Positions 7,739 to 16,491 of a stretch of DNA of 64,000 nt are shown in pieces. A program made the translations under genes and the position numbers. Positions within the stretch are counted from its first letter, which is position 1; every line of letters starts with the position of its first letter. The DNA is from Micromonospora sp. HM5-17 (lineage in GTDB: Bacteria; Actinomycetota; Actinomycetes; Mycobacteriales; Micromonosporaceae), in assembly GCF_003762835.1 (NCBI RefSeq), contig NZ_RJWA01000007.1:301296-365295 (forward strand), in the 5' to 3' direction. The notes under the pieces are model-generated. The model worked only from the letters and a program-made list of their open reading frames with translations. It ran no database searches and had not been told where the DNA came from.

Positions 7739-9688
7739 TCAGCGTTCCTCCACCCGGACCTGGTGCTCGTAGGAGAAGACCAGCGCGTGCCGGTCGAGCT
7801 CGATCCGGGCGGTCGCCGCGCCACGCCGCCCGGTGATCGGATCGGCGGGGAAGAGCAGCACCTCCTCCACGAGCGCGACACCGGGCAGCTGCTGCAGCAC
7901 CCCGAAGAGCTCACCGGACTGCACCGGCCGGCCGAACGGCCAGCCCGACCCGTCCGGGCCGCCCCGCAGGGGGTTGAGGTAGGCGTACAGCGCGTCGAGC
8001 GCGGCGGTCCGGACCCGCTCGAGCGCCGCCCCGGGCCGGGCGGTCAGCCGGGCCGCCACGGTGACGCCCTGGTAGAAGGGGGGTTCCACGACCAGCCGTA
8101 CCCCGATGGGGCGGCGGGCGTCCAGGTACGCGGCGATGGTCGCGAGCATGTCGTCGGGCGGAATCAGCTGTTCGAAGCGGAGCCGGTCGCCCGCGTCCGC
8201 GACCGCCCCGGGTACGACGAGGACGCGTACCCCGCCGGGATCGGCGCCGTCTCCGGCGGGCAGGCAGCGGATCCGGGCGGCGGCCGGCACCGCCTGCGTG
8301 GCGAGCAGTTCGTAGTCGCGGGCCGTGACCGCCCGGTCCTGGGCCCGCAACTGCACCGGTCCGCGCTGCCGGGCGCTCTCCACCGACTCGCCGTCCACCC
8401 CGCCGCTGGCGGCCTCCCGGTTCTCCACCCGACTCACGTACGGCACCGAGCTGCGCAGCATCGAGATGGCGCCCCGGGCCACGTTTCCGCGGCGTCCGCC
8501 GCCGGTGCGGTACCGGCGGACCCGCAGCCGGGCGCCGTTGGGCGGGACGGCGCCGTATCGGCGCAGCGAACCGTCGGGCTCGCGGACCGCCGGCGCGAAC
8601 GCCACCTCGCCGGTGGTCCGGTCCACCGTCACACACCGGTCGTTCGGTCCGGTGGCGCCGAACGCGTCCACCTCGACCCACTCCTGCCAGCCGGTGCCGT
8701 CGGAGACCTCGACCACGAACGGCTCGTCGTCGGGTATCACCGGGGGACGGGCGACCCGGAACCGTTGTCCCGGTACCCCCTCGGACTCGCCGAGGAGCTC
8801 GCCGGTCACCGTCTCGGCGTGCACCGCGGCGACCGTACCGCCGATGGTGAACGCCGACGCGGCGCGGATCGTCGGTGACGCCGAGTAGAACGGTTGGCCG
8901 GGCTCCGGAGCGACCAGCCGGCACCGCAGCCAGCCGGCCCGCTGCCCGCCGACGGTGGAGGTGGTGTGGCTGGCCGGGACGTGGAGCACCACGTCGCCGG
9001 GCCGGTTGAGCCCGCCGGTGGCGTCGCTGTCGACCTCGCACGCGGTCCAGCCGGCACCGTCCCACGCCTCCCAGCGCAGCGGCGGCTGCCGGGGGTCGAC
9101 CCCGATCCCCTCCACCCGGCTCTCCAGCCGCAGCACCACCGCACAGGACGGGACGGCCGTGTCCAGGCCGAACAGCAGGGCGTCACCCACCGTCGGGGTG
9201 GCGGAGAAGCAGGCGACGTCCCGGCCGCCCCGCAGCTGGTCGGTGCGGTCGGCCGCCGGGCCGTGGGCGGGATGGACGCGCAGGTGGGCCAGCTCGCACG
9301 GCACGATCGCCAGATCGGTGACGGTGGCGAAGACGATGGCCTCCTCCGTCTCGGTACGGACCGTGCCCGCCTCGGTCCCGGCGCGCAACAGCACCGTCTC
9401 GGCCTGCGGGGCGGCCAGCCAGAACGTCAGGTCGGCCCGGGCCGCGGTCGGTGGGAGGAGCCGGACGCCGATCAGGTCGAGAAAGGCGAGGTAGTTCTTC
9501 TCCGGGACCCGGTTCAGCCGGTACAGCAGCTCGTCGGTCATCTGGGCGAACGCCTCGATGAGCGTGACCCCCGGGTCGGACACGTTGTGGTCGGTCCACT
9601 CCGGGCAGCGCTGCTGGATGAAGCGTTTGGCGTCGTCGACGAGATCCTGGAAGCGCCGGTCGTCGAGGTTGGGTGCGGGAAGGGCCAT
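7739..9688 (-). CDS. CIS baseplate wedge protein (baseplate J / Afp11-like)
   Basis: A 649-residue protein beginning MALPAPNLDDRRFQDLVDDA. 'PEWTDHNVSDPGVTLIEAFA' then 'QMTDELLYRLNRVPEKNYLA' are hallmark N-terminal sequences of the putative baseplate assembly family (gp6/J-like). 'AQDRAVTARDYELLATQAVP' near residue 430 is the conserved second element. It would form the inner baseplate wedge that triggers sheath contraction. The true start is ATG at 9688, overlapping the stop of the gp25 gene by one base (TGATG). The longer open frame to 9865 is antisense noise over gp25. Confidence 0.92.
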   Translation of the reverse strand: MALPAPNLDDRRFQDLVDDAKRFIQQRCPEWTDHNVSDPGVTLIEAFAQMTDELLYRLNRVPEKNYLAFLDLIGVRLLPPTAARADLTFWLAAPQAETVLLRAGTEAGTVRTETEEAIVFATVTDLAIVPCELAHLRVHPAHGPAADRTDQLRGGRDVACFSATPTVGDALLFGLDTAVPSCAVVLRLESRVEGIGVDPRQPPLRWEAWDGAGWTACEVDSDATGGLNRPGDVVLHVPASHTTSTVGGQRAGWLRCRLVAPEPGQPFYSASPTIRAASAFTIGGTVAAVHAETVTGELLGESEGVPGQRFRVARPPVIPDDEPFVVEVSDGTGWQEWVEVDAFGATGPNDRCVTVDRTTGEVAFAPAVREPDGSLRRYGAVPPNGARLRVRRYRTGGGRRGNVARGAISMLRSSVPYVSRVENREAASGGVDGESVESARQRGPVQLRAQDRAVTARDYELLATQAVPAAARIRCLPAGDGADPGGVRVLVVPGAVADAGDRLRFEQLIPPDDMLATIAAYLDARRPIGVRLVVEPPFYQGVTVAARLTARPGAALERVRTAALDALYAYLNPLRGGPDGSGWPFGRPVQSGELFGVLQQLPGVALVEEVLLFPADPITGRRGAATARIELDRHALVFSYEHQVRVEER

Positions 9689-10110
9689 CAGGATGTCGCC
9701 TCCGCCTCGGGCCCGTCGTGGGACGGGATCACGTAGAACGGGAAGACCAGGTTGCGGGGATCGTTGGTGCCCCGGATCAGGTAGCGGATGTCGATGTAGA
9801 GGGTCCCGGCGTCCACCTCGTCGAAGCCCACCAGGACGTCGGTGACCTCGATGCGCGGTTCCCACCGGTCGAGTGCGGCCCGTACCTCGAAGGCGATCTG
9901 TCCGGCGGTGTTCTCGTCCGCGGGGGCGAAGACGTAGTCGTGGATCCCGCAGCCGAACTCGGGGCGCATCGGTCGCTCGCCGGGGGCGGTGCCGAGGATC
10001 AGCCGGATCGCCTCGACGATCTCCCGCTCCCGGTTGACCAGGGCGATGCCGCCGTTGGCGTTCACCCGGAGCGGGAACGCCCAGCCGGCGCCGATGAACT
10101 GCTCTGCCAC
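9688..10110 (-). CDS. CIS baseplate protein, GPW/gp25 family
   Basis: A 140-residue protein containing the gp25 core 'GIALVNREREIVEAIRLILG' and 'TAPGERPMRPEFGCGIHDYV'. The latter has the conserved EFG/GCG..D..F pattern that nucleates sheath polymerisation at the baseplate in T4, T6SS (TssE) and eCIS (Afp9). It ends in a one-base overlap with the baseplate-J start and follows the PAAR gene by four bases. Confidence 0.93.
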   Translation of the reverse strand: MAEQFIGAGWAFPLRVNANGGIALVNREREIVEAIRLILGTAPGERPMRPEFGCGIHDYVFAPADENTAGQIAFEVRAALDRWEPRIEVTDVLVGFDEVDAGTLYIDIRYLIRGTNDPRNLVFPFYVIPSHDGPEAEATS

Positions 10111-10114
10111 CGGC

Positions 10115-10459
10115 TCAGCCTCCGATGAGGACGGTGGTGGCGCCGGTCAGGATCGTCGCCGAGCAGGTGGTGCGGTCGCCCACCCGGGCGGCGGGAAAGC
10201 CGCCGATCAGCACCTGGCCGCGCGTCGACGGTGGGCCGGGCAGCACGACGTTGCCCGGGCCGAGCGCCAGGTGCGGTGGCGGGACCGGGCAGGTGCAGAT
10301 CGTCCCGACCACCGCGGCGGGCAGACCGCCGATGAGGACGCTGCGCACGCCGAGCGCCGGTGCGCCACCGGGTACGGGCGCGCCCCCGCCGGGCGGACCG
10401 ACGGTGCCGGTGGGTGTGCCGTGGCCGACGCGGTCTCCGATCCGGGCTGCTGGTGGCAT
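10115..10459 (-). CDS. PAAR-domain spike-tip protein
   Basis: A 114-residue protein starting MPPAARIGDRVGHGTPTG. It carries repeated glycine-rich PAAR segments ('VLIGGLPAAVVGTICTCPVP', 'VLIGGFPAARVGDRTTCSAT', final 'VLIGG'). PAAR proteins cap the VgrG trimer with a sharp zinc-stabilised tip and can carry cargo; this one has no extension, so it is a bare tip (Afp10-like). Start ATG at 10459 follows GGGAAGGAGAGG. An 86-bp spacer separates it from the spike gene. Confidence 0.9.
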   Translation of the reverse strand: MPPAARIGDRVGHGTPTGTVGPPGGGAPVPGGAPALGVRSVLIGGLPAAVVGTICTCPVPPPHLALGPGNVVLPGPPSTRGQVLIGGFPAARVGDRTTCSATILTGATTVLIGG

Positions 10460-10545
10460 CGCGCCTCTCCTTCCCCTCCCTCGCCGGGTCCGGCGGACCC
10501 ACCCGGCGTGTGGTGCCGCCCGGTCGGTGCGGGCGGCGCGCGTGT

Positions 10546-12357
10546 TCAGTTGATCCGTACGACGGTGCCGGTGATGGCGACGCTGCCGCCGGTGAGTTTC
10601 AGCTCGCCGGGGCCGGCGTCGACCGACACGCCCCTGCCGCGGACCGTGACCGGCCCGCCCGACTCGACCCGGACACCTCCGGTGCCGCCGACGGTCACCT
10701 CGGTCCTGGCCTCGATCTGCACGCTGCCGTCGCTACGGACCACCACCGAGGTGCCGGCCCGGTCCAGGTGCAGCAGCAGCGTGTCGGTGCCGTTCTGGGT
10801 GCGTAACCGCACGCCCTGCGGGGTGGCGGCGGTGGGCCCGTTGAGCAGCTCGACCCAGTTGCCGGTGGTGCGACCGCCGGCCGCCCGGCCCTGCCGGGAG
10901 GCGAACGAGAGCCGGTTCACCGTCCCGCTGGTCGGGTCGACCAGCGGCCCGTCGTGCGGCGACGGCTGGTCGATGCCGTTGTACAGCCCGCCGATGACGT
11001 ACGGTCGGTCGAGCAGTCCCTGCTCGAAGCCGACCAGCACCTCGTCACCGACCTCGGGGCAGCAGACCCCGCCGCCGCCGACCCCGCCCAGTTGCACCGT
11101 GCGGACCCAGTCGGTCTCGTACGTGTCGTCCAGCCACGGGAAGCGGAGCTTGACCCAGCCGCGGTCCCGGCGTTCCGGATGGTTGCGGTCGCGCGCGGCA
11201 TTGACGTCGGTGACCACGCCGATCGCCAGCCCGGGAAGCCGGGCCGACCGGGCCGGGGCGCCGGCGGCCAGGGCGGTCAGCGACCGCTCGGCTCCGCCGC
11301 TGACCGTCAGCCAGGTCTCGTAGAACCGGGCCGGGCCGAACACGTGCCGACTGGCGGTGATCGTGTACTTGCCGGCGAACGGCTCTCCCACCCCGGTGAG
11401 CGCGAACGGCACGCCGGCCCGCAGCCGCGGGTTGCCGCGGACCACCACCTCGAGCTCGGCGAAGCTGGTCGCCGCCTGCGCGGCCAGGGCGTCGGAGACC
11501 GTGCGGACCTCGGCCGGGGTCTCGTACGGGACGTCGGTGACCCGCATCTGGGCGGTGCCGAACGTGGCGGCCAGCCGCCCGGCGGTCACCGGAAGCTGTA
11601 CCTCGTCGCTGTCGCGGACCGGGGCGCGTCCGATCACCGGCTCGCGGGTGCGGCGGTCCCAGCCCCGCACCTCCACGTCGGTGAACTGGCCGACCGAGGT
11701 GACGGTGGCGTGCATGGCGAGCACGTTTCCGTCCACCTCCGCCACGAAGTCACTGCGTTCGGCGGTCGTCTGCGGGCCGGGGGCGGAGGCGGCGCGGACG
11801 GGACGGCGGAACTCGAACCGGCCGTCGACCACCGCCACCTCGGCGTCGTTGTCGGCCGCCAGCCTGGTGAGGAACTCCCAGTCGCTGATGTTGGGCTGGG
11901 CCACCACCTCGTAGACCACGCTGGTGGGATCGATCCGGCCGATGGGGAGGTTGGCGGCCCGGGCGAGCTCCCCGGCGATGTCGGAGGCCTTCCGGTTGCG
12001 GTAGCTGGCGACCCGCCGGCCCCGCATCAGCCGGTGTGCCAGGTCCATGGCCCGGATGGTGGTGTAGGTGCCGGTGCCGTCGAACTCGGTCTCGACGGTG
12101 ACGACCTCTCCGGTGAACAGCCTTGTCTCGTCGTTGCGGTCGCCGGCCCGTACCGCGACGGTCAGGTCCCGACCGATCGTGATCCCGGTCTTCTGCAGCA
12201 TCAGCGAGCCGGGGTCGCGGTAGCGCAGGGTCGCCACCGCCGGCATGTTCGCGCCGTCCTCGATCGCGCCGTACGTCAGCTCGTCGGGCCAGGGGGCGGG
12301 GAGTTCCTCGTCGGGCAGGCCGACCTTGAGCAGGTTGGTGAGGTTTCCCGTGGACAC
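10546..12357 (-). CDS. VgrG/gpD-gpV-like CIS spike protein (Afp8-like)
   Basis: A 603-residue protein. Residues 1-~370 form the gp27/gpD-like hub ('TTIRAMDLAHRLMRGRRVAS', 'VVAQPNISDWEFLTRLAADN'). Residues ~385-460 are the OB-fold gpV domain ('RDRGWVKLRFPWLDDTYETD', 'EVGDEVLVGFEQGLLDRPYV', 'IGGLYNG'). The C-terminal ~140 residues are a repetitive glycine/valine-rich beta-helix needle. I place the start at GTG 12357, five bases after the LysM gene stop, with GGAGG about eight bases upstream; the longer frame to 12522 is only the LysM gene's shadow. Confidence 0.93.
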   Translation of the reverse strand: MSTGNLTNLLKVGLPDEELPAPWPDELTYGAIEDGANMPAVATLRYRDPGSLMLQKTGITIGRDLTVAVRAGDRNDETRLFTGEVVTVETEFDGTGTYTTIRAMDLAHRLMRGRRVASYRNRKASDIAGELARAANLPIGRIDPTSVVYEVVAQPNISDWEFLTRLAADNDAEVAVVDGRFEFRRPVRAASAPGPQTTAERSDFVAEVDGNVLAMHATVTSVGQFTDVEVRGWDRRTREPVIGRAPVRDSDEVQLPVTAGRLAATFGTAQMRVTDVPYETPAEVRTVSDALAAQAATSFAELEVVVRGNPRLRAGVPFALTGVGEPFAGKYTITASRHVFGPARFYETWLTVSGGAERSLTALAAGAPARSARLPGLAIGVVTDVNAARDRNHPERRDRGWVKLRFPWLDDTYETDWVRTVQLGGVGGGGVCCPEVGDEVLVGFEQGLLDRPYVIGGLYNGIDQPSPHDGPLVDPTSGTVNRLSFASRQGRAAGGRTTGNWVELLNGPTAATPQGVRLRTQNGTDTLLLHLDRAGTSVVVRSDGSVQIEARTEVTVGGTGGVRVESGGPVTVRGRGVSVDAGPGELKLTGGSVAITGTVVRIN

Positions 12358-12362
12358 CCGAG

Positions 12363-13130
12363 CTACCTCCGTTCGCGGCCGTGGGCGGCCGTCGCGGCCG
12401 GCGGGTGGGGACGGTGGGGCGCGTGGGCCGCGACCTCGTCGGCGGCGGGCAGGAGCAGTTCGGTGCCGGGGCGGAGCCGGGTCGGGTCGTCGAGGTCGTT
12501 CGCCTCGGCGATCACCCGCCACACCGTCGGGTCGCCGTACTCGCGGTGGGCCAGCAGCGGCAGCGAGTCGCCGGCCACCACCCGGTGTACCCGTCGGGCG
12601 GAGCGGCCGCCGGAGGTCGGGTTCTGGCCGGGCTTACTGCCGCTGATCTCGGTCAGGTTCAGGTCGCAGGTCGCCCGCAGCGGGGTCCCGGAGCTGTTGA
12701 ACAGGGTGTACGTCGCGGTGACCTGACTGACGTACGAGTAGAACGAGACGGTCTGGAACTGGCCCCAGGTGAACTTCACCCACGGCGGCGAGGGTGCCTT
12801 GGCCGCGATGCTGGCCGCGGTGGGCGTGCAGCAGGCGAGCAGGCTCTCCACCCGCTGCTGCACCGTGCGGGTGTGGGTGTCGGTCACGTCGAGGAACACC
12901 GTCAGGGCGAGGCTGCGCGGCTCGGATCCGCTGAACTCGGGGACCCCGACCTGTTCGGCGCCGCGGACCACGTGCGGGATCCAGGAGGCGGACTTGGTCA
13001 GGGTCAGCTGGTTCGGGTTGAACATGAAGGGAATCGGCCCACCCAGCGGACCACCGGGACGGTTGCCGCCGCCCAGCGGCGGGTGGTAGCGCTGGATGAA
13101 CGCCGAGACCTTGCCGGTCGGCCTGGTCAT
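12363..13130 (-). CDS. LysM-domain CIS hub/tail protein (Afp7-like)
   Basis: A 255-residue protein. An N-terminal tail-hub domain reads 'PIPFMFNPNQLTLTKSASWI' and 'SLALTVFLDVTDTHTRTVQQ'. A C-terminal LysM motif at ~178-235 reads 'HRVVAGDSLPLLAHREYGDP' followed by 'VWRVIAEANDLDDPTRLRPG'. In contractile tails this family (gp53/Afp7-like) joins the tube to the baseplate hub, its LysM clamping the spike or wedge rather than peptidoglycan. A His/Pro-rich tail of ~25 residues ends the protein. Start ATG at 13130; the frame upstream is not conserved-looking. Confidence 0.88.
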   Translation of the reverse strand: MTRPTGKVSAFIQRYHPPLGGGNRPGGPLGGPIPFMFNPNQLTLTKSASWIPHVVRGAEQVGVPEFSGSEPRSLALTVFLDVTDTHTRTVQQRVESLLACCTPTAASIAAKAPSPPWVKFTWGQFQTVSFYSYVSQVTATYTLFNSSGTPLRATCDLNLTEISGSKPGQNPTSGGRSARRVHRVVAGDSLPLLAHREYGDPTVWRVIAEANDLDDPTRLRPGTELLLPAADEVAAHAPHRPHPPAATAAHGRERR

Positions 13131-13171
13131 GACGTCACCGACCCGCCGGGCCGGTGTCGTGGCCGGGACAC

Positions 13172-13600
13172 CTAGCCCACCTCCAGGAATCCGTTGTACG
13201 CCAGTTCGATGCTTTCGGTCGCCGCCTGGGACAGGTCGGGCCCGAAGGACGGGCCGGTCCAGCGGACGAGGACGACGTCGGCCAGGCCCCACTGCACCAG
13301 GGGGGCCCGGTTGGGCCGCAGCGCCTCGATCTGCGCGGTGCCGCGGGTGATGCCGTTCGGGAGGGCGGCGAGCAGCCGGGCCACCTTGGCCGTGTCCGGG
13401 GTCAGCGGCCGGGTGAGGGTGACGTTGGTGTAGCGCACCCGGGACGGGAGTTGCCAGACGAAGCCGTTGTTTCCGCCCTCCTGGTGCTGTTCCACCTCGA
13501 CCTCGCAGCCGAGCCCGTCGCAGGAGCTCCAGTGGCCGAGGTCGATTCCGTCGATGCTCAGCCGGAAGTGGACGCTGGTGCCCGGGTCGAGGTCGGTCAT
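13172..13600 (-). CDS. CIS inner tube protein, second paralogue (T4 gp19 / Afp5-like)
   Basis: A 142-residue gp19-family protein starting MTDLDPGTSVHFRLSIDG. The conserved beta-barrel pattern appears in 'WSSCDGLGCEVEVEQHQEGG' and 'RYTNVTLTRPLTPDTAKVAR'. It is more divergent than the 147-residue tube gene next to the sheath and sits beside the hub gene, the position of the Afp5-like tube initiator that adapts the six-fold tube to the baseplate. It overlaps the upstream gene stop by ATGA (13597-13600). Confidence 0.85.
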   Translation of the reverse strand: MTDLDPGTSVHFRLSIDGIDLGHWSSCDGLGCEVEVEQHQEGGNNGFVWQLPSRVRYTNVTLTRPLTPDTAKVARLLAALPNGITRGTAQIEALRPNRAPLVQWGLADVVLVRWTGPSFGPDLSQAATESIELAYNGFLEVG

Positions 13601-16326
13601 CGCCGCACCTCCGGCCACCGGCCGATACGCTCGCGTCCCGCCCGCAGCTCGGCGCGGAGCAGCCGGAAGATCGGTTCGGCCAGCCGGTGCGCGAGCTCGT
13701 CGAGAGCCCGGGGGTCGAGGCGGTGGAACCGTTCGGCGCTGTCCCGGTCCGCGCGTCCCGACCGGTACTCGGTGTCCGGTGCGCGGTGGCCGTGGGCCGG
13801 GCTGGACCCGGCCCGGTCGGTTGTCGCGGCCGACCCCCGGGTGGCGACCGGGGTGCCGGCCACCGTCGACCGCTGTACCCGGGTGGCCGGCCCGGACCGC
13901 GGTGCCGTCGGCGCCGCCGGGCCGTCGACGGCGACGCCGCGCGCGCGTCGCTGGACCGGCAGGCTGGTGCTGGTGCTGGTCGCGGGTGCGGCGCCCCGAC
14001 CGCCCGCCGGCGGTGTGGATCCGATGGTGACGGTGCGGGGCGAGCCCCGTCCGGCCGCCGGCACCGCTGCCGCCGGTCGCGGCGCCGGTGCGGGCGGCAG
14101 GGGTGCCGTCACCGGCAGGGAGTCAGCCGGCGCCGGCCGGGTCGGTCCGGGCGCCAGCCGGGGGTGGGGCCGCGGGTGGCGGGGCGGGTGGACGGTCGCG
14201 GGGGCGCCGCGCGGTCGGGCGACGGACACCGCTGCGGTGGCTCCTGCCATGGTGGGTATCTCCTGGGTTGGTGCGGGGCTGCGGCTCGGCGTCGTGGCGG
14301 TGCCGGCCGGTGCCGCGTGCTCCGTCGGCTGGATCCAGCGGATGGGCGCCGCCGGCCGGGCCGGGGCACGGCGACTGGCGGGCGGCGTGGTGGGGGCGTG
14401 GCGTCGGGGCGGTGGTCCGAGGTCGACGGTTCGCCGCAGGATCGGCAGCGTGGGCCGTCCGCCGAGCAGTGGGACGAGGTTCCCGGCGGGTTGCCGGCCG
14501 TCCGCCTTCGTCCGGCCGGACGTCCGGGGTCGGGACGTCGCGCCCGGCGGTGTGGTGGCCGGCCCGGCACCGCGGGACGGCGCGGGAGCGGCGGCCGGCG
14601 GGGCGGTGACCGGCGGTGTCGCCGCGGTGGCCGGCGGTGGGGACTGTGGACGGAGGACCGGCGTTCCGCCATGCGGCGCGGGGTACGGTCGCCCGGCCGG
14701 CGCCGCGGGGTGTGGTCCGCCGGGGCGTGTCTCGGCGCCGGTGGCCGGCGCCGTGGCCTCGGACGACGCGGAGACCGTGCCGCCCGACCGGCCCGGCGGC
14801 GTCGCCACCGTCGGCGGCGTGGGCGGTTCGGACGCGGTACGGGAACCGGCCGGTGGGCCGGCGGACCGACGCGGCCGGTCGGGCGGGGCGGGGGCGGTGA
14901 CCGGTCGGGCCAGGATCCGGGGCAGGTTCTGTGGGGCGAGCGGGGCACCGAGACCGACCCGTGGTCCGGGCGGGGAATCCGGCCGGGAACCCGGCGGTGC
15001 GTGCCGGGACCCCGGCGGGGCGTCCGGGCTCACCGGGCGGCGGGGGAGCGAGGTCGGGCCGGGTAGGCGTGCCTCGGTGTCGGTCGGACCGGCGTCGGCC
15101 GGGGTGGCGCGGCGGATCGGGCCGCCGGGGCGGGGCCCGGGCCGCGCGGCCGGGCCGTCGGCGGGGACGACCGGACCGCCTCGGTCCCCGGCCGGGGTGG
15201 CGGGCGCGCGGGGGCCAGCCGGCGGGGTGCCGCCGGGGCGTGGCGTACCAGGAGCGCCGGCGGCCGACGAGCGCCGGTGCGGGGCCGCGACGGATCGCTG
15301 CACCGGTGGCACGGCGCCGCCGGATGGTCCGGCACCCGGCCCCGTACGGCCGGGACCGGGCATCGGCCGGATCGGGGCGGGCCGGGGTCCGGGCGCCGCC
15401 GGGGCGTCGGGGGCGGGGGCCGGCAGGACGATGGGCTCGCCGAGGCCGAGTCGAGGCGGGGTGACGCCGGTTCGGTGGGTCCGCGACGCCGGCGCCGGGT
15501 TGGCGGATGCGCCGGGCAGCCGGCCCCGGACCGTCGGCTCGCCGCCGGGGGGAGCGACCGGCGCGACGACGGTCGGAGGCGGGGTGGTCGCGGCCGGTTC
15601 GCCCGGCGGCGCCACCGCGGGGGACGGGGTTGGGGTGGTGGCGCGGCCCCTGCCCGGGGCGGTACCGGGGGAGGCGTCGACGCGGGCCGGGCCGGCCCGA
15701 ACGGCGGTGCGCGGCGACCGGGAGACGTCGGCGGGCAGCCGAGCGGGAAGCGGGCGCGCCGGCACGGCGACCCGGGCGATCGTCAACGGCGTACCAGACC
15801 GACGGGCGGGGGCGGGACGCACCGGGTGGGGCGCCGTCCCGGCCTGCGGCGTGGTGGACGGGCCGCTCGGCCGCGTAGGCCCGGTGTCGGCCGCCGGGTC
15901 ACCGTCGGGGGTGGACGGCGTACCGGGCACCGCGGAGATCGCCGGGGGCGGGTCCGCATCCGCCGACCCGGCGCCGGTCGGGCGACGTACCGGCAGGTCG
16001 CGTCGGGCCGCGGCGGCCACCCGCGGGGAAACCGGACGGAGCAGGTCGTACGCCAGCCCGCCGGGTGCCTCGCGGGTGACCAGATGCCCCAGCGGTTTCT
16101 GGAGGGCGGGACTGTGCCAGGTGGCGAGCTGCCGCCGGAACCCCATCGGGTCGGTGAGCGGCACCGGCGCCGTGGCGACCAGCCCGGCCATCGGCGGCAG
16201 GCTCCGCCAGCCCGGATCCGTACGCTCCCGGTGTGGCTCGGGGGGCGAGCCCGCCGTCGCACCGGCCGACGGTCCGGCGGGCCCGGCTGGTCGACGCCGC
16301 CGCCGGAGCAGGTCGCGTACGCCCAT
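13597..16326 (-). CDS. Long Pro/Ala/Arg-rich CIS protein with conserved ends
   Basis: A 909-residue protein. Only the ends look folded: residues ~1-110 ('LPPMAGLVATAPVPLTDPMG', 'RQLATWHSPALQKPLGHLVT') and the last ~50 ('LDPRALDELAHRLAEPIFRL', 'LRAELRAGRERIGRWPEVRR'). The ~730 residues between are low-complexity Pro/Ala/Gly/Arg/Thr sequence with no repeat longer than a few residues. Proteins with this shape recur at this place in actinobacterial CIS operons to my knowledge, and are often mislabelled extensin. It lies where a tape-measure or assembly factor might be expected, but the Pro content rules out a normal helical tape measure. Function unknown. Confidence 0.7.
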   Translation of the reverse strand: MGVRDLLRRRRRPAGPAGPSAGATAGSPPEPHRERTDPGWRSLPPMAGLVATAPVPLTDPMGFRRQLATWHSPALQKPLGHLVTREAPGGLAYDLLRPVSPRVAAAARRDLPVRRPTGAGSADADPPPAISAVPGTPSTPDGDPAADTGPTRPSGPSTTPQAGTAPHPVRPAPARRSGTPLTIARVAVPARPLPARLPADVSRSPRTAVRAGPARVDASPGTAPGRGRATTPTPSPAVAPPGEPAATTPPPTVVAPVAPPGGEPTVRGRLPGASANPAPASRTHRTGVTPPRLGLGEPIVLPAPAPDAPAAPGPRPAPIRPMPGPGRTGPGAGPSGGAVPPVQRSVAAPHRRSSAAGAPGTPRPGGTPPAGPRAPATPAGDRGGPVVPADGPAARPGPRPGGPIRRATPADAGPTDTEARLPGPTSLPRRPVSPDAPPGSRHAPPGSRPDSPPGPRVGLGAPLAPQNLPRILARPVTAPAPPDRPRRSAGPPAGSRTASEPPTPPTVATPPGRSGGTVSASSEATAPATGAETRPGGPHPAAPAGRPYPAPHGGTPVLRPQSPPPATAATPPVTAPPAAAPAPSRGAGPATTPPGATSRPRTSGRTKADGRQPAGNLVPLLGGRPTLPILRRTVDLGPPPRRHAPTTPPASRRAPARPAAPIRWIQPTEHAAPAGTATTPSRSPAPTQEIPTMAGATAAVSVARPRGAPATVHPPRHPRPHPRLAPGPTRPAPADSLPVTAPLPPAPAPRPAAAVPAAGRGSPRTVTIGSTPPAGGRGAAPATSTSTSLPVQRRARGVAVDGPAAPTAPRSGPATRVQRSTVAGTPVATRGSAATTDRAGSSPAHGHRAPDTEYRSGRADRDSAERFHRLDPRALDELAHRLAEPIFRLLRAELRAGRERIGRWPEVRR

Positions 16327-16332
16327 CGGCGA

Positions 16333-16491
16333 TCACCGGCCTTCGTTGACGCGGGTGTTGATGGCGGCGATCTCCGCGACGTAGCGCCGCCGTTCGTCGT
16401 GCCGCAGGTCGAGAATCTCGTCGCGAGACCAGTGGAAGTGGTAGGCGACGTACGCGACCTCCTCGTAGAGCTGGTCGGCCGCGTACGTCAC
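16333..16491 (-). CDS. 52-residue CIS protein, DUF6760 / phage GpE-like
   Basis: GTG at 16491 opens a short frame giving MTYAADQLYEEVAYVAYHFH then WSRDEILDLRHDERRRYVAE and a short tail. The 'AYHFHWSRDEILDL' segment resembles the P2 GpE/E' minor tail family, whose members act as tail-assembly chaperone extensions. It overlaps the preceding gene by GTGA (16488-16491), and its frame is -1 relative to that gene. It may therefore be made alone, as the C-terminal part of a frameshift fusion, or both. The next gene starts seven bases after its stop. Confidence 0.75.
   Translation of the reverse strand: MTYAADQLYEEVAYVAYHFHWSRDEILDLRHDERRRYVAEIAAINTRVNEGR

Noticed and set aside
10954..12726. 590-codon plus-strand frame over the VgrG-like gene
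   Set aside because: Antisense shadow of a strongly conserved spike gene; no ribosome-binding site or homology.
13154..16384. 1076-codon plus-strand frame opposite the Pro-rich CIS protein
   Set aside because: It has Gly/Arg/Ala low complexity with no motif. The minus strand has proper starts, stops and ATGA coupling with neighbours.
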